Assembly (NCBI GenBank): GCA_017621195.1
Contig: JAGATO010000105.1
Location: 1-5,315, forward strand
Direction: 5' to 3'
Source of the DNA: Bacillota bacterium
GTDB lineage: Bacteria; Bacillota; Clostridia; Peptostreptococcales; Anaerovoracaceae
DNA: 5,315 nt
The position numbers and the translations under genes are program-made. Position 1 is the stretch's first letter. Each line of letters starts with the position of its first letter. The notes beneath the pieces were generated by a model. That model was given only the letters and a program-made list of their open reading frames with translations, searched no databases and was not told the origin of the DNA. Of this stretch, positions 1 to 5,187 are shown in pieces.

Positions 1-118
1 AATAAGCGGATCCTTCTCGGAAAATATAGGCCGCCAGCGTACCATCCATGTCCAACTGATCGCTGGCGTTCTGCGCCAGCCATCTGATCTTTTTCCATTT
101 GCGCAATCCTATGGTCAC
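1..118 (-). CDS. Unrecognised protein, N-terminal part only (third gene of the small membrane operon)
   Basis: This open frame runs off the left edge of the window; about 39 residues are visible. It would start at GTG (118-116), sharing the four bases GTGA with the stop of the preceding membrane-protein gene, an arrangement typical of translational coupling. The peptide starts with a basic, tryptophan-rich stretch (LRKWKKIRWLAQ) and continues with SDQLDMDGTLAAYIF. No membrane segment is seen, so it may be soluble or have one further on. I chose this frame because it looks like a normal protein and overlaps the upstream stop. A competing ATG at about 97 in another frame gives an arginine- and glycine-rich peptide that looks like an out-of-frame reading. 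No strong ribosome binding site is present. Function unknown. Confidence 0.5.
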   Translation of the reverse strand, partial: MTIGLRKWKKIRWLAQNASDQLDMDGTLAAYIFREGSAY

Positions 119-438
119 AGCGTCCAAAGTGTTGCTGCGGCCATGATTGCCAGCACAGCGGACAACAGCCATACGGCGTTCTTACATTCTGGATCCGCTT
201 TCATTTTTTCCCGGTTCGACTTTTCGAAGTGCAGGTACAAAACAATGGCTCCGTAAAATGCGATCACCGAAATTCCTTTGTACATTCGAAAGACATCCTG
301 CGCCAACAATCCTGAATACAAACTCCGCCGCAGATATTGGCTCAGAAGCGTATATCCCAATACGAATCCGTATATGACAGGTCGTTTCACGTCCAGCTTG
401 GGAACGCCACGCACCGCTGACTTAATTCGTTCCATCAC
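115..438 (-). CDS. Small three-segment membrane protein, function unknown
   Basis: A 107-residue hydrophobic protein that I do not recognise. Three membrane segments are predicted by eye at about residues 20-36 (VIYGFVLGYTLLSQYL), 53-71 (ISVIAFYGAIVLYLHF) and 87-106 (AVWLLSAVLAIMAAATLWTL). A charged loop (KSNREKMKADPE) separates segments two and three. The start is taken as GTG at 438, eight bases after a GAGGT ribosome binding site that overlaps the previous stop; the next codon, ATG at 435, is also possible with an 11-base spacing. Only ten bases separate it from the upstream membrane gene, and its own stop overlaps the next start by four bases, so the three are almost certainly one operon. 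Its size and segment spacing match the upstream neighbour, so the two may be diverged duplicates. It is probably a membrane partner of its neighbours. Confidence 0.72.
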   Translation of the reverse strand: MMERIKSAVRGVPKLDVKRPVIYGFVLGYTLLSQYLRRSLYSGLLAQDVFRMYKGISVIAFYGAIVLYLHFEKSNREKMKADPECKNAVWLLSAVLAIMAAATLWTL

Positions 439-448
439 GATGTTTACC

Positions 449-790
449 TCACTTTCCCATCCATGTCGAGCTGGTCAACAGCGCCAATGCGAAACACATG
501 GCGATACAGTATAGCCAATACACCGGCTCCAACGTTCGGTTTTCCCGAAACAGCGGGCGGTTACAGGCGAGACAGCGAACCACCACTGCGATCGCCAGAA
601 AGATCCCGCTTTGGATACCGATTCCGGTCAGAACATGTCGCGAATGCATCACATAATACTCACCGGAGAACAGCCTGACGAAAGAGATCAGCCAGATCAC
701 CGAAAAATACAGCATCTTCACACAACCCATCGGCGTCTCCATCAGCGTGATTTCCCGAAAGGCGGACCAAAGCGTTTTTCCGTCGTTCAT
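449..790 (-). CDS. Small three-segment membrane protein, first gene of operon, function unknown
   Basis: A 113-residue protein that I do not recognise. Predicted membrane segments lie at about residues 25-42 (KMLYFSVIWLISFVRLF), 53-74 (a long alanine/isoleucine/valine stretch after HVLTGIG) and 90-108 (VYWLYCIAMCFALALL). The 23-residue N-terminus is probably cytoplasmic, and a polar loop (CNRPLFRENRTLEP) lies between segments two and three. Cysteines sit at both ends of that region (CLAC and later C). The frame is open to an ATG at 805, but AGGAGG lies just inside that start and six bases before the ATG at 790, so 790 is the real start. A strong promoter lies about 46 bases upstream. The gene below begins ten bases after the stop and encodes a protein of the same layout. 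Confidence 0.75.
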   Translation of the reverse strand: MNDGKTLWSAFREITLMETPMGCVKMLYFSVIWLISFVRLFSGEYYVMHSRHVLTGIGIQSGIFLAIAVVVRCLACNRPLFRENRTLEPVYWLYCIAMCFALALLTSSTWMGK

Positions 791-796
791 TTTTTC

Positions 797-802
797 CCTC
801 CT
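797..802 (-). promoter_or_regulatory. Ribosome binding site deciding the start at 790
   Basis: AGGAGG on the minus strand, six bases before the ATG at 790. It lies within the first codons of the longer frame that would begin at 805, which rules out that longer start. Confidence 0.8.
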
Positions 803-835
803 CATTTAAAATTCGTTTTACAGTCTTTTTTCATT

Positions 836-864
836 ATTATAGCGTTGTACATATTTTTTGTTAA
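836..864 (-). promoter_or_regulatory. Sigma-A-type promoter for the small membrane operon
   Basis: On the minus strand TTAACA (864-859, five of six consensus bases) is separated by exactly 17 bases from a perfect TATAAT (841-836). Transcription would begin near 829, giving a leader of roughly 40 bases before the ATG at 790. The surroundings are AT-rich, which raises the chance of random matches, but the match and spacing are near ideal and the orientation and position fit the gene. No operator-like dyad is obvious around it. Confidence 0.75.
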
Positions 865-969
865 GTAGAAAATATTGTAGGCGTTTTCACTGTAATGGCA
901 ACATGACTTTTACTCACTTTTCCTTTAATATAAATATAAGTTGGTTTTAATTATTTCTAGGATGTTGCT

Positions 970-1140
970 ATGTCTACATTCCAGAAAATTGATATATACA
1001 AAATACCATATCCAGAAGGAGCCACGATCGGACACGATCACTGCGGTTGGGCAATTTGGGAGGCTATCTACCTTGTCTCAATCGTGGCGGGCATAATTGT
1101 GGAGAGATACAAGAAGCAGTCAGACAAATTTCCAATTTGA
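970..1140 (+). CDS. Possible 56-residue protein with one membrane segment, function unknown
   Basis: An ATG-started frame of 56 residues, the only gene candidate on the plus strand. The N-terminal half is polar and distinctive (KIDIYKIPYPEGATIGHDHCGW) and contains an HDHC cluster that could bind metal. It is followed by a hydrophobic stretch (AIWEAIYLVSIVAGIIV) that could be one membrane helix, then a basic tail (ERYKKQSDK). An AGGA lies seven bases before the ATG, a weak but well-placed ribosome binding site, and an in-frame TAG at 958 limits the start. Its stop ends at 1140 and the restored stop of the facing cat gene begins at 1141, so the two genes meet tail to tail with no gap. It could be a real small membrane protein, a fragment of a longer gene, or chance; its protein-like composition slightly favours a gene. 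Confidence 0.42.
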   Translation: MSTFQKIDIYKIPYPEGATIGHDHCGWAIWEAIYLVSIVAGIIVERYKKQSDKFPI

Positions 1141-1806
1141 TTATTTCAACCAACTCTCTGCTTCATCTGCCAGGTTTTGCAAATAGTAAAAAATGTCCTG
1201 TATGGTAGCCGTCACAAATTGCGTGATGGGCTTGTAAACAGAACGGGAGCGTCACTCTGCCGTTCCCATTGATCAGTTTACCTGTAGTAAATATAGGCGG
1301 TAAATACGTGCCTACCGCGAACACGTTGAGGTTAAACGACGTGAACTCTATCCATGGTACCGAGGATATATCAAAGCAGTTCCTTGGCATATCGTTCATC
1401 GGAAACATTTTGCTTGTATCGCAGGTGTCCATAACCTCAACGCAACGTTCATAAAATGACTTGAAGTTTCGGTCATATTTGCACCATAATACGTGGAATT
1501 TCTCGCTCTCCTGCGGCATAAAGGTAAAAGACGGATTTACTTCATTATAATATCCGATATTGCCATCCTCGTCGTGGTTAAAACGCAAAAATTCAAAATG
1601 GTTGACGGTATTTGCTATCCACCATATCAATGTCGGATACAGTCTGATGCCTTTGTCTTTCACTCGGTGGTATATTTCTGTTATATCCACATCGACGGTA
1701 ACGCTATAAGTACAGCGAACGTCATAATAGTAGTGGAGAAACTATTTTTTCTTTCCCACGAATCCATATCAATTTTTGAGAAGGTTGCATTTCGGTTTGT
1801 TAGCAT
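1141..1806 (-). pseudogene. catA: Type A chloramphenicol O-acetyltransferase, broken by two frameshifts
   Basis: Intact homologues transfer acetyl from acetyl-CoA to the 3-hydroxyl of chloramphenicol as cytoplasmic trimers. An ATG at 1806 behind AGGTGA begins a frame reading TFSKIDMDSWERKN, the usual CAT N-terminus, which then breaks near 1743. The next frame resumes with FLHYYYDVRCTYSVTVDVDI and continues through LYPTLI, SSVPWIEFTSFNLNV and the active-site block HHAICDGYH (catalytic His is the second H). After YHTGHF the frame breaks again at a six-T run (1193-1188). The other frame then gives YYLQNLADEAESWLK and a TAA at 1143-1141, a normal CAT C-terminus. Repair gives about 222 residues, close to the family's usual length. 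All key residues are present, so the damage looks recent or is a sequencing error. The gene lies 60 bases after the MATE stop and may once have been co-transcribed with it; it is more AT-rich than the pump gene, suggesting transfer. Confidence 0.85.
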
Positions 1807-1866
1807 ACTCTCACCTACAAATACAAGTTTGTTAAACTGAATTGTACATACTGACCGATAGGATAT

Positions 1867-3243
1867 TTATTCACTTTCCATCCGTTCCATCTCCCGTTCC
1901 CCTCTCGTCAGTTCCGGCCACACCGTGGCCATCATGGTCAGGAAGCAGGCAGCGCCGCCGATGAAATTGGACACCGGTTCTGCTCCAAACACGCCGAACA
2001 CGCCGAATCCCACCCGCGGGAAGATAAAGGTCAGCGGAACGACGATGACCGCCTTGCGCAGCAGAGAGAAGAAGATTGCCTGCTTGGACTTTCCCAGAGC
2101 CACGAAGGTGGACTGGCCGATGAACTGCAGTACCATCATGAAAAATCCGAAGTAGTAGATCCGCATGGCCGGAACGCCCAGCTCAAACTGCTGAGGATCC
2201 CTGCTGAACAGGCCGATGAAAATTTCGGGGAAGGTGTGGACGATGAACCACATGATCAGCGTATATGTAATTCCCACCACGCAGATGAACTTGATGGCCT
2301 CCTTGATGCGCCCGTAGCACTTGGCCCCGTAATTGTAGGACATCACCGGCTGCGCGCTGTGAGTCACCGCCAGCGCCGGCTGAGAAATGACTTCCCGGAC
2401 CGTATTGACGATGGTCATGACGCCCACGTAGGCGTCGCCGCCGAAGGTCTGAAGGTTGATGTTGCAGGCAACCTGCACCATGCTGTTGGTAGCTGACATG
2501 ATAAAGCCGGTGATACCCAGTCCGACAATTCGTTTGACCCGGCTGACCTGCAGCCGGAAATACTTCAATTCCAGCCGCACCAGCGCCCGCCGTCCCGTCA
2601 GGAACCGCATCGTCCACAGCGCCGAGCAAAACTGCGCCACCACGGTGGCGATTGCCGCACCGCGGATCCCCATGTGAAATCCGAAGATCAGGATGGGGTC
2701 CAGAATCGTGTTGAGGACAGCGCCGATCCCTACGGTGATCATACCTTCCCGACCGAAGCCCTGAGCGTTGATGAAGTTGTTCATACCCAAGCTAATCATG
2801 ACGAAGATGCTGCCCAGCAGGTAGATGGACAGATACTGCTCCGCCATGGCGTAGGTGTCCTGGCTGGCGCCAAACAGCATCAGCATGGGGTGGCGGAAGA
2901 TCAGCCCCAGAGCCGTCAGCGTAGCGCCGATGCAGAGCAGCAGAAAGAACGAATTCCCCATGACGAAGGCTGCCTCCTCCTGGCGCTCCCTGCCGCGCTC
3001 CATAGAAAACAGTGGCGCACCACCCATGCCGCAGAGGTTTGCAAAGGCCGAAACCAGCGCGATGATGGGAAGACACACTCCCAGCGCTGTCATGGACAGC
3101 GTGGCGTTTTCGGGAATCCGGCCGATGAAGAACCGGTCGATGATGTTATACGCTACATTCAACAGTTGGGCCAGCGTCATGGGCACTGCCAGGCTTATGA
3201 CCGCCTTGACCACGCTTCCCTGAGAAAAATCACCTTTCTTCAA
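1867..3243 (-). CDS. MATE family multidrug efflux transporter (MepA-like)
   Basis: A 458-residue inner-membrane pump of the multidrug and toxic compound extrusion family, which exports cationic drugs or metabolites in exchange for Na+ or H+. Length and roughly twelve hydrophobic segments are typical, arranged as two similar halves. Family signatures include LAVPMTLAQLLNVAYNIIDR (17-36) leading into FFIGR, the loop NTILDPILIF (178-187) at the end of the first half, and QPVMSYNYGA (298-307) in the second half. The C-terminus is a short charged tail (TRGEREMERMESE). The start is TTG at 3243 because GAGGTG lies six bases before it; the GTG at 3252 overlaps that binding site and has none of its own. 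It has its own putative promoter and sits just after a terminator. The broken cat gene follows. The substrate cannot be told from sequence. Confidence 0.93.
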   Translation of the reverse strand: MKKGDFSQGSVVKAVISLAVPMTLAQLLNVAYNIIDRFFIGRIPENATLSMTALGVCLPIIALVSAFANLCGMGGAPLFSMERGRERQEEAAFVMGNSFFLLLCIGATLTALGLIFRHPMLMLFGASQDTYAMAEQYLSIYLLGSIFVMISLGMNNFINAQGFGREGMITVGIGAVLNTILDPILIFGFHMGIRGAAIATVVAQFCSALWTMRFLTGRRALVRLELKYFRLQVSRVKRIVGLGITGFIMSATNSMVQVACNINLQTFGGDAYVGVMTIVNTVREVISQPALAVTHSAQPVMSYNYGAKCYGRIKEAIKFICVVGITYTLIMWFIVHTFPEIFIGLFSRDPQQFELGVPAMRIYYFGFFMMVLQFIGQSTFVALGKSKQAIFFSLLRKAVIVVPLTFIFPRVGFGVFGVFGAEPVSNFIGGAACFLTMMATVWPELTRGEREMERMESE

Positions 3244-3249
3244 AACTCT

Positions 3250-3255
3250 CACCTC
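3250..3255 (-). promoter_or_regulatory. Ribosome binding site choosing the TTG start of the MATE gene
   Basis: GAGGTG on the minus strand, six bases before TTG at 3243. It follows directly on the T run of the terminator hairpin, leaving only two bases between them. Confidence 0.65.
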
Positions 3256-3257
3256 AC

Positions 3258-3307
3258 AAAAAAAAGAAAAGGAATCGTTTCTCCCCTTTCGAAACTCTCC
3301 TTTTCTT
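3258..3307 (-). terminator. Rho-independent terminator or attenuator just before the MATE gene
   Basis: On the minus strand AAGAAAAGGA (3307-3298) pairs perfectly with TCCTTTTCTT (3273-3264). Nested inside, GTTTC (3295-3291) pairs with GAAAC (3281-3277) around a nine-base loop. The stem runs straight into eight consecutive Ts (3265-3258). This is a standard intrinsic terminator shape, though the outer stem is AT-rich. It would end transcripts coming from the HD-domain gene about 120 bases after its stop. Because it ends only a few bases before the MATE ribosome binding site it could also act as an attenuator of the pump gene. Confidence 0.78.
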
Positions 3308-3336
3308 ATCTTATCATGGTTTTATCCGTTTGTCAG
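3308..3336 (-). promoter_or_regulatory. Putative promoter of the MATE gene
   Basis: On the minus strand CTGACA (3336-3331, five of six consensus bases) lies 17 bases before TAAGAT (3313-3308, four of six). The -10 box is preceded by TG plus one base, the extended -10 motif, which compensates for the weaker hexamer. Transcription would start near 3301, inside the left arm of the terminator stem. Confidence 0.55.
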
Positions 3337-3427
3337 CCGCGATTTCTTCCTCGGCGGCCGCGAGCGACCGCGGACCGCGCATTTGCTCGACGTTCGTGGA
3401 CTGCCCATTTGACCGGCAGTCCCGACG
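3337..3427. other. GC-rich, self-complementary intergenic segment
   Basis: The gap after the HD-domain gene is far richer in G and C than its surroundings. GGACTGCC (3398-3405) and GGCAGTCC (3415-3422) form a perfect eight-base stem with a nine-base loop. CCGCG and CGCGG pairs near 3357-3373 can form a second hairpin, and GCCGC-type arms at 3336-3358 a third. A 17-base block occurs twice with 14 matches (3369-3385 and 3395-3411, 26 bases apart), each ending in CATTTG. No convincing protein frame or T-tailed terminator is present. It could be a structured RNA, a dispersed intergenic repeat or a decayed insertion; I do not recognise a named family. Confidence 0.5.
3395..3411 (+). repeat. Imperfect direct repeat, copy 2 (copy 1 at 3369-3385)
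   Basis: CGTGGACTGCCCATTTG matches CGCGGACCGCGCATTTG at 14 of 17 positions, with starts 26 bases apart. Extending to the full 26-base unit lowers the match to 18 of 26. Copy 2 overlaps the left arm and loop of the eight-base hairpin at 3398-3422. Confidence 0.45.
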
Positions 3428-4090
3428 CTACATCAGCTTCTGGCCGTTGATCCGCAGGATGAACTTCAGTTCCAGCTTTTCCGCCGCCTTTTTACAGAGG
3501 ATCATGCGGTTCAGGAAAATCTCGAAGTAATCCATCACCGCGCAGATGCTGGTATCGATCCGCAGGCGCAGCTCAATCTCCTTCTTCTCCACGTTGATCA
3601 GCAGCTTGGACTGCTTTACGGAATAATTCACACGGTCGTGAATGTCGAAGGTGATGTGGTCGGTGTTGCGGACCCGGGTATCCCGCACGTCGCACTTGTC
3701 CGCCAAAATCAGCGCCGCGGCAATGGGATTCACCGGAAATGCCGTCTTTTCGTCATGGTTTCCGATGGCGGTTACGATGGTGGCAATGTCCTCCGCATCG
3801 GCGCCCATCTTATCTAAAATTCGGAAGGCCATGACGGCGCCGCTCTGGGCGTGGTCGATGCGATTGACCACGTTGCCGATGTCGTGGAGATAACCGGCAA
3901 TCTGCGCCAGCTCCGCCTCCCGGTCCGAGTAGCCCATGGTTTCCAAGATCCACCGGGCATCGTGAGCCACCTTTCCCACGTGGGCAAAGCTGTGCTCCGT
4001 ATAACCCATGGCGATCAGCGACTCATCCGCCTTTCGGATGTATGTGGCTATGGCTTCATTGTTTTTTATGTCTTTAAATGTAATTTTCAA
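3428..4090 (-). CDS. HD-domain metal-dependent phosphohydrolase
   Basis: A 220-residue soluble protein of the HD superfamily, whose members hydrolyse phosphoester or phosphoanhydride bonds, often of nucleotides, using bound divalent metals. The expected ligands are visible in order: H33/H37 (EHSFAH), H69-D70 in GYLHDIGN, H80 after NRID, H112 in GNHDE, and D131 in LILADKCDV. Having the extra histidines at 80 and 112 besides the core H, HD and D residues suggests a two-metal site. The C-terminal third (NYSVKQSKLLINVEKKEIEL onward) looks like a separate beta-rich extension ending in LKFILRINGQKLM. The start is TTG at 4090, with AAGGAGG ending six bases before it and no ATG that fits. The upstream tRNA-editing gene is on the same strand about 100 bases away. 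The substrate is unknown. Confidence 0.88.
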   Translation of the reverse strand: MKITFKDIKNNEAIATYIRKADESLIAMGYTEHSFAHVGKVAHDARWILETMGYSDREAELAQIAGYLHDIGNVVNRIDHAQSGAVMAFRILDKMGADAEDIATIVTAIGNHDEKTAFPVNPIAAALILADKCDVRDTRVRNTDHITFDIHDRVNYSVKQSKLLINVEKKEIELRLRIDTSICAVMDYFEIFLNRMILCKKAAEKLELKFILRINGQKLM

Positions 4091-4096
4091 AGGAAC

Positions 4097-4102
4097 CCTC
4101 CT
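4097..4102 (-). promoter_or_regulatory. Ribosome binding site choosing the TTG start of the HD-domain gene
   Basis: AGGAGG (within AAAGGAGGG, 4104-4096) on the minus strand, six bases before the TTG at 4090. This near-perfect site makes the TTG start convincing. Confidence 0.82.
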
Positions 4103-4133
4103 TTCTTTTCCCTCATATCTCTTCTATAGTCCC

Positions 4134-4142
4134 ATTATGTCA
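4134..4142 (-). promoter_or_regulatory. Possible extended -10 promoter for the HD-domain gene
   Basis: TGACATAAT on the minus strand fits the extended -10 pattern (TG, one base, then CATAAT with five of six consensus bases). No good -35 box lies 16-18 bases upstream. Transcription would start near 4127, about 37 bases before the TTG. The alternative is read-through from the upstream gene. Confidence 0.35.
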
Positions 4143-4151
4143 TAAACTCGA

Positions 4152-4181
4152 AATTTTACCTACCCCTTTTTCAGTAAAATT
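4152..4181. repeat. Eight-base inverted repeat between the tRNA-editing and HD-domain genes
   Basis: AATTTTAC (4152-4159) and GTAAAATT (4174-4181) are perfect complements separated by 14 bases. It lies just after the stop of the tRNA-editing gene and just upstream of the possible HD promoter. No T run follows the stem on the minus strand, so it is not a standard terminator; a protein-binding dyad or a weak mRNA 3' hairpin is possible. Confidence 0.4.
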
Positions 4182-4191
4182 CCCGTAAAGA

Positions 4192-4746
4192 TTACTTGTC
4201 CAGTTGGCCTTCGAACTGCTCTTCCACGATCCTGTTTCCGAAGCGGGCCAGTACCCGCTTAAAATCGCCGATGGACAGAGCCAGAGTGGCCGTATTGACG
4301 CAGGGGTGGAAGTTGATGATCTTGTCGTCCGCCGCGCTGACGATGGCATAGTCCAGAACCAGGACCACATCGGCGGCGTTTTCGTGGATCAGTCCGAAGG
4401 GCGTCACCGAACCGGGAATCAGACCCAGATACTGATCCAACTCCTCCGGCGATGTGAAGCAAGCCTTCTTTCCTCCCGTCAGTCGTTTCAGCTCGTTGAA
4501 GTTCAGACGGCGGTCTTCCTTCAGGACCACAAGATAATAAACCTCGTTACTCCTGTCCTTGACGAACAGATTTTTCATCTTCATCCCCGGGAAATCCGTA
4601 TTGAACCGCAGCGCTTCCTCCGTGGTGAATACCGCCGGATGATGCTTGATCCGATAGGAAATCCCCATTTCCGCCAGCAGATCGTAGAGGCGCTGTTCGT
4701 CGGGGTTCGAGATGTTTCGCATTTCACTTTCGTGTGTTTCGCTCAT
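4192..4746 (-). CDS. Prolyl-tRNA editing protein, ProXp-ala (PrdX) / YbaK family
   Basis: A 184-residue free-standing editing-domain protein of the INS/YbaK superfamily. Members deacylate wrongly charged tRNA; the ProXp-ala branch removes alanine from tRNA-Pro, correcting prolyl-tRNA synthetase errors in the cytoplasm. Family features seen in order are the N-terminal helix and strand YDLLAEMGISYRIKHHPAVF (21-40) followed by TTEEA, the KMKNLFVKD block with its conserved lysine (56-64), YYLVVL (70-75), GSVTPFGL (112-119), and FHPCVNTATLALS (146-158). The HPPVF-like N-terminus and PGSVTPFGL favour ProXp-ala over YbaK, which edits Cys-tRNA-Pro. The ATG at 4746 is chosen because AAAGGG precedes it closely; an in-frame TTG at 4761 lies upstream without a good site. 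It sits right after rplQ but beyond a probable terminator. Length is normal. Confidence 0.88.
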   Translation of the reverse strand: MSETHESEMRNISNPDEQRLYDLLAEMGISYRIKHHPAVFTTEEALRFNTDFPGMKMKNLFVKDRSNEVYYLVVLKEDRRLNFNELKRLTGGKKACFTSPEELDQYLGLIPGSVTPFGLIHENAADVVLVLDYAIVSAADDKIINFHPCVNTATLALSIGDFKRVLARFGNRIVEEQFEGQLDK

Positions 4747-4759
4747 GATGTCCCTTTCC

Positions 4760-4806
4760 AAAAAGCCGAACAGCGCAACCGCAGCCGAGGCTGTGATTGC
4801 GCTGTT
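4760..4806 (-). terminator. Probable Rho-independent terminator after rplQ
   Basis: On the minus strand AACAGCGCAA (4806-4797) pairs perfectly with TTGCGCTGTT (4778-4769). Inside, CAGC and GCTG close a CTCG tetraloop, extending the hairpin. Five Ts (4764-4760) follow four bases after the stem, so termination may be partial. It starts 16 bases after the rplQ stop and fits as the end of the ribosomal protein operon. Some read-through would allow expression of the tRNA-editing gene, for which I see no clear separate promoter. Confidence 0.7.
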
Positions 4807-4822
4807 GAAATTCAGTATCTGA

Positions 4823-5164
4823 TTATACCAGTTCCAGGAATACCATTTCGGCGCAGTCGCCTCTTCTGGGTCCTAACTTCAGGATTCTGGTGTAACCGCC
4901 GTTGCGTTCTGCATACTTGGGTGCAATTTCGTCGAACAGCTTGGTTACAACGTCTTCGTCCATGACATAAGCCAGTACCTGTCTTCTTGCGTGCAGGTCA
5001 CCGCGCTTTGCTAAGGTAATCAGTTTTTCAGCTTCTCTTCTCGTTTCCTTTGCTCTGGTGTCAGTGGTGGAAATTCTTCCTTCTCTGAACAGGTCGGTAA
5101 CGAGATTTCTCAGCATCAGCTTTCTGTGGGCAGTGGGTCTGCCTAACTTTCTATAGCCGGGCAT
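4823..5164 (-). CDS. rplQ: Large ribosomal subunit protein bL17
   Basis: A complete 113-residue L17, a structural protein of the 50S subunit near the peptide exit tunnel. The N-terminus PGYRKLGRPTAHRKLMLRNL carries the family signature, and ISTTDTRAKETRREAEKLIT is the second strongly conserved block. The C-terminus (GGYTRILKLGPRRGDCAEM then VFLELV) is the usual L17 ending, and the length is the short Firmicutes form. AAGGAGG lies seven bases before the ATG at 5164, and the rpoA stop is only 23 bases upstream, the standard rpoA-rplQ order. A four-base complement (GGAG/CTCC) overlaps the binding site but is too short to claim regulation. The usual next genes in many Firmicutes (ecfA1, ecfA2, ecfT, truA) are absent here. 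Confidence 0.98.
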   Translation of the reverse strand: MPGYRKLGRPTAHRKLMLRNLVTDLFREGRISTTDTRAKETRREAEKLITLAKRGDLHARRQVLAYVMDEDVVTKLFDEIAPKYAERNGGYTRILKLGPRRGDCAEMVFLELV

Positions 5165-5187
5165 TGGAGAACCTCCTTCCTTTCGTC

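Larger units (their letters stand above)
791..969. other. AT-rich divergent intergenic region
   Basis: This stretch separates the minus-strand membrane operon from a possible plus-strand small gene. It holds the operon promoter at 836-864 and its ribosome binding site. Toward the plus-strand gene there are TATAAA and TATAAG hexamers (929-940) but no convincing -35 box at a normal distance. I see no RNA gene, terminator or repeat in it. Confidence 0.5.

Noticed and set aside
1163..1690. Reading the cat region as a shorter intact 175-residue gene
   Set aside because: It would begin at a GTG in the middle of the conserved VTVDVDIT segment without a binding site and end in a non-family tail, while both missing ends are present in other frames.
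1493..1840. A 115-codon plus-strand frame over the cat gene
   Set aside because: It is antisense to the cat pseudogene, whose family motifs are clear on the other strand.
2183..2629. A 148-codon minus-strand frame inside the MATE gene
   Set aside because: It overlaps the pump gene in another frame, and its glycine/alanine/histidine/arginine-rich peptide is typical of out-of-frame GC-rich coding DNA.
2674..3450. A 258-codon open frame on the plus strand opposite the MATE gene
   Set aside because: It mirrors the codon pattern of the real gene on the other strand, its peptide is rich in D, H, Q and R without any fold-like pattern, and it crosses the terminator and promoter region.
4204..4965. 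A 253-codon open frame on the plus strand
   Set aside because: It lies opposite the tRNA-editing gene and part of rplQ, both of which are firmly identified, so it is an antisense shadow.
5165..5178. A hairpin masking the rplQ ribosome binding site (GGAG-GTT-CTCC)
   Set aside because: Only four base pairs with a three-base loop; too weak to claim translational control.
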